Made by a program: the position numbers and the translations under genes. A DNA stretch of 5,574 nt from Hyphomicrobiales bacterium (GTDB taxonomy: Bacteria; Pseudomonadota; Alphaproteobacteria; Rhizobiales; Beijerinckiaceae): assembly GCA_003567055.1 (NCBI GenBank), contig PXAW01000046.1, positions 1-5,574 of the forward strand. The letters run 5' to 3'. Positions 4,941-5,574 of this stretch are shown here, one piece after another. The stretch's first letter is position 1. Every line of letters starts with the position of its first letter. Below the pieces are notes generated by a model, which saw nothing but the letters and a program-made list of their open reading frames with translations, made no database searches and was not told where the DNA came from.

Positions 4941-5574
4941 ATGCTGATCCTGCGTTCTCTCCTCTTCAATCTGGCCTATTATCTCAACCTCCTCGTCTGG
5001 ATGATCCTGTGCCTGCCGGTGCTGGCCCTGCCGCGCCGGGTCTTCATGCGTGTGGCGCGGCTCTGGGCGCGTTCCTCGCTCTGGCTTCTGAGGGTGATCG
5101 CGGGGACGAAGGTGGATTTCCGGGGGCTGGAGAAGATCCCCGCCGGCGGCATGATCGTCGCTTCCAAGCACCAGTCCCTGTGGGAGACCTTCGCCCTGCT
5201 CGTGATCCTCGATGATCCGGCCTATGTGCTCAAACGCGAATTGATGTGGATCCCGTTCTTCGGCTGGTATGCCTGGAAGGCGCGGTCGGTGCCCGTCGAT
5301 CGCAAGGGCGGCTCACAGGCGCTCAAGGAGATGAATGCGCGCGCCCGCGAGGAGATCGCCGCCGGGCGCCAGATCATCATCTTTCCCGAAGGCACCCGCC
5401 GCCCGCCCGGCGCGCCGCCCGCCTACAAGTTCGGCGTGGCGCATCTCTATGCGAAGCTCCGTGCGCCCTGTCTGCCGGTGGCGCTCAATTCCGGTCTGTA
5501 CTGGCCACGCCGCAGGTTCATCCGCCATCCGGGCACGATCGTGGTGGACATCCTCGACCCGATCGGTCCCGGCC
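4941..5574 (+). CDS. plsC: 1-acyl-sn-glycerol-3-phosphate acyltransferase (PlsC-type), cut by window edge
   Basis: This family transfers a second acyl chain to lysophosphatidic acid at the cytoplasmic face of the inner membrane, giving phosphatidic acid for phospholipid synthesis. The first 211 residues are present. A hydrophobic N-terminal segment (about 7-30) should anchor the protein. The catalytic motif is H77-QSLW-E82 in SKHQSLWET, an HX4E form of the usual HX4D box. Other acyltransferase blocks are KRELMWIPFFGWYAWK (98-113) followed by VPVDR, IIIFPEGTRRPPG (145-157) and LPVALNSG (178-185). The ATG at 4941 is the first possible start because an in-frame TGA lies at 4935-4937, yet no ribosome binding site is near it; an AGGAGG at 4880-4885 is too far away. 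Its place after ftsEX and the YdcF gene fits an envelope cluster. Acyl-donor preference cannot be told. Confidence 0.93.
   Translation, partial: MLILRSLLFNLAYYLNLLVWMILCLPVLALPRRVFMRVARLWARSSLWLLRVIAGTKVDFRGLEKIPAGGMIVASKHQSLWETFALLVILDDPAYVLKRELMWIPFFGWYAWKARSVPVDRKGGSQALKEMNARAREEIAAGRQIIIFPEGTRRPPGAPPAYKFGVAHLYAKLRAPCLPVALNSGLYWPRRRFIRHPGTIVVDILDPIGPG

Overview
The window looks like chromosomal core sequence of an alphaproteobacterium, most likely of the Hyphomicrobiales (Rhizobiales). This is inferred from the high G+C, the coding style, and the neighbourhood of hpt, a zinc-ribbon membrane protein, ftsE, ftsX, a YdcF-type protein and a PlsC-type acyltransferase, a grouping I recall from that order. 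I cannot name the genus. I see no mobile element, CRISPR array, tRNA, rRNA or phage gene.

Left half (1-2085), all on the minus strand. In transcription order: a zinc-ribbon, single-pass membrane protein (2085-1309), hypoxanthine phosphoribosyltransferase hpt (1276-680), a stand-alone receiver-domain response regulator (674-303), a 116-base gap with a three-copy 13-base direct repeat, and the first 62 codons of the flagellar stator gene motA (from a TTG at 186-184), which runs off the left edge. The first three genes are closely spaced (32 and 5 bases) and probably form one operon. motA is probably a separate unit, but no terminator was found.

Right half (2163-5574), all on the plus strand. 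ftsE (2163-2864) overlaps ftsX (2857-3936) by 8 bases. A 141-base gap with a perfect 12-bp inverted repeat follows, then a YdcF/DUF218 membrane-anchored protein (4078-4842), a 98-base gap with a short hairpin, and a 1-acyl-glycerol-3-phosphate acyltransferase (from 4941) cut by the right edge. FtsE and FtsX form the inner-membrane ABC complex that links the divisome to peptidoglycan hydrolysis. The acyltransferase makes phosphatidic acid for membrane lipid synthesis, and YdcF/SanA-type proteins are envelope-associated. The block therefore reads as a cell-division and envelope cluster.

The two halves diverge from a 77-base region (2086-2162) carrying two GANTC sites (the CcrM methylation motif), a perfect TCACGTGA palindrome and a TTAACC sequence resembling a CtrA half-site. 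No undescribed system is evident. The least ordinary points are the FtsX N-terminal tail built on a 12-base tandem repeat, the perfect inverted repeat before the YdcF gene, the repeat before motA, and the orphan receiver protein downstream of hpt.
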